Made by a program: the position numbers and the translations under genes. Below, piece after piece: positions 4,796-6,090 of a DNA stretch of 6,090 nucleotides (positions within the stretch are counted from its first letter, which is position 1; each line of letters begins with the position of its first letter). Origin of the DNA: Anaerolineales bacterium (GTDB taxonomy: Bacteria > Chloroflexota > Anaerolineae > Anaerolineales > UBA4823); contig JAOAHK010000171.1 in NCBI GenBank assembly GCA_026415275.1, positions 1 through 6,090 of the forward strand. The letters are read 5' to 3'. Below the pieces are notes generated by a model. That model did no database searches. It was not told the DNA's origin and saw nothing but the letters and a program-made list of their open reading frames with translations.

Positions 4796-6090
4796 ATGGG
4801 AATTAAGCTAGCAATTCTCGGCGCGGCGGGCTTGCGCACGCCGCTGATCGTCCAAGCCATTCTGCTCCGCCAAGCAAGATTAGGATTGAGTGAATTGGCT
4901 TTGATGGACATTGACGCAGAGCGACTGGATCTGATCGCTGCCCTCACTGCGCCGCTCGAAGCAGCCAATCCACCGCGCTTTCACATCCACCGTACCACCG
5001 ATTTAGACGTTGCCCTGCAAGGCGCTGATTATGTCATCACCACTTTTCGCATTGGCGGCATGCCCGCCCGGGCGATCGACGAGCGTGTGCCGCTGAACCA
5101 CGGCGTCTTGGGGCAAGAGACCACCGGTCCTGGGGGTTTTGCCATGGGCTTGCGCACCATCCCCGTTTTGCTTGCCGTAGCAGAAAAGATGAAAGCTCTC
5201 TGTCCGCAGGCGTGGATCATCAATTTTGCCAACCCAGCAGGGATGCTTGCCGAAGCCTTGGTTCAGGTGAGTGGCTGGCAACGCAGTGTGGGCATCTGTG
5301 ATGCGCCGCACACGATGCGCCGCGCCCTCGCTGCCTTGCTGAACGCTCCACCAGACCACGTGTTTCTTGATTACTTTGGACTCAACCATCTTGGTTGGAT
5401 TCGCCGCGTGATCTACCAAGGTGAAGACCATTTACCGCGCTTTTTGGAATGGATTCGCCAACTCGATCGTGTGCCAGGCTTGCCCTTCAGCCCCATCCTA
5501 ATCACTGCGCTGGGCATGATTCCCAATGAGTATCTGTATTATTACTACCATACCCAGCAGGCAGTGCAGAATATCCTTCAGGCGGGCATCAGCCGCGGTG
5601 AGCAATTAGCAGTCTGGAACGAGAGTTTGTTTGCCGAACTGAGCGCTCTGCGCGCCCAAGAGGACTACAAAGGGATGCAACATGCTTATCAGGAATATCT
5701 GAAAAAGCGCGGTCAGACCTATATGGTGAGCGAAAGCGGGCAGGCGCACAACTTAGAACAGATTGACGCTGCCCTTGCCGAGTCGCTTTCCTCGGAAGGA
5801 TATGCTGGCGTGGCACTCGATTTGATTGAGTGTTTAAGCGGCGGTGCAGCCCGCCAAATGATCCTCAACCTCCCCAATCAGGGTGCCGTTCGGGGTATGG
5901 AAGATACAGATGTGGTTGAGATAGCAGCCTTTGTGAGCGGAGGGGTGATCCAACCGCTGAGCGTTGGCAACATTCCGCAACATTGTTTGGGGCTGATGCA
6001 ACAGGTGAAAGCCTACGAGCGACTGACCATCGCGGCAGCAGTAGAAGGCTCGTATGCCAAAGCCCTCACTGCTCTGACCCTGCATCCCCT
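4796..6090 (+). CDS. Glycoside hydrolase family 4 (6-phospho-glucosidase-like), 3'-truncated by window edge
   Basis: NAD- and divalent-metal-dependent glycosidase of family GH4, which cleaves by an oxidation-elimination-addition-reduction cycle. I translated 431 codons from the ATG at 4796 without a stop; the family is about 415-450 aa, so probably only 20-30 residues are missing. Landmarks: N-terminal Rossmann start I-L-G-A-A-G-L-R-T-P (7-16); G-Q-E-T-T-G-P-G-G-F (106-115); N-F-A-N-P-A (143-148); metal ligands C168 in G-I-C-D-A-P and H198 in G-L-N-H-L-G-W; and I-P-N-E-Y (242-246), whose Y246 aligns with the proposed catalytic base Tyr of GlvA. Two oddities: the dinucleotide loop is G-A-A-G rather than the usual G-G-G-S, and the active-site motif is C-D-A-P, between the CDMP of 6-phospho-alpha-glucosidases and the CN(V/I)P of 6-phospho-beta-glucosidases. 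GH4 membership is firm; the anomer and whether the substrate is phosphorylated are not. Confidence 0.9.
   Translation, partial: MGIKLAILGAAGLRTPLIVQAILLRQARLGLSELALMDIDAERLDLIAALTAPLEAANPPRFHIHRTTDLDVALQGADYVITTFRIGGMPARAIDERVPLNHGVLGQETTGPGGFAMGLRTIPVLLAVAEKMKALCPQAWIINFANPAGMLAEALVQVSGWQRSVGICDAPHTMRRALAALLNAPPDHVFLDYFGLNHLGWIRRVIYQGEDHLPRFLEWIRQLDRVPGLPFSPILITALGMIPNEYLYYYYHTQQAVQNILQAGISRGEQLAVWNESLFAELSALRAQEDYKGMQHAYQEYLKKRGQTYMVSESGQAHNLEQIDAALAESLSSEGYAGVALDLIECLSGGAARQMILNLPNQGAVRGMEDTDVVEIAAFVSGGVIQPLSVGNIPQHCLGLMQQVKAYERLTIAAAVEGSYAKALTALTLHP

Noticed and set aside
5003..5431. 142-codon minus-strand frame inside the GH4 gene
   Set aside because: Antisense to conserved GH4 motifs (G-Q-E-T-T-G, C-D-A-P, G-L-N-H-L); no family resemblance of its own.
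5531..5548. Tyr-rich run (Y-L-Y-Y-Y-Y) that looked like low-complexity sequence
   Set aside because: It matches the Y-L-Q-Y-Y block following the catalytic Tyr in GlvA-type GH4 enzymes, so it is ordinary family sequence.
5589..6085. Two minus-strand frames of 75 and 83 codons opposite the 3' part of the GH4 gene
   Set aside because: Antisense shadows of a continuous plus-strand GH4 reading frame.

Overview
The window is 6.1 kb of compact bacterial chromosome, moderately GC-rich by eye, with short gaps and overlapping genes. It contains no RNA gene, mobile element or CRISPR array that I can see. Gene content and protein style (a T-A-A ordered ECF transporter module, a PIG-L deacetylase beside a GH4 glycosidase) would fit a Chloroflexota/Anaerolineae-like organism. 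That is an impression from family resemblance, not a placement; no marker gene is present.

Block 1 (2-3425, + strand) is one tightly packed operon entering from the left edge. It encodes the C-terminal three quarters of an ECF-transporter membrane coupling protein (EcfT/CbiQ family), two CbiO/EcfA-type ATPases, and a 12-helix major facilitator (MFS) permease whose start codon overlaps the second ATPase stop (ATGA). The two ATPases should form the heterodimeric motor that docks on EcfT through its two R-G motifs. The substrate-binding S component is not in the window and presumably lies upstream. The second ATPase has intact Walker A, Walker B and H-loop, but its ABC signature reads LSPTW instead of LSGGQ, so the motor is predicted to be asymmetric.

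Block 2 (3395-3793, - strand) is a small single-domain PPC/DUF296 (PD1-like) protein. It converges on the MFS gene so closely that the two 3' ends overlap by 31 bp. A roughly 200-bp divergent intergenic region (3794-3994) follows, with a consensus TATAAT and a strong AGGAGG just before the next gene.

Block 3 (3995 to the right edge, + strand) is a second operon. It holds a PIG-L/LmbE-family zinc de-N-acetylase and, 3 bp downstream, an NAD/Mn-dependent GH4 glycosidase that runs off the right edge and lacks only about its last 20-30 residues. Pairing a sugar de-N-acetylase with a GH4 phosphoglycosidase-like enzyme recalls the enteric ChbG/ChbF chitobiose route, here with a non-homologous deacetylase. 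I consider this the most interesting functional hypothesis in the window. The GH4 enzyme also carries an unusual C-D-A-P active-site motif that leaves its anomeric specificity open.
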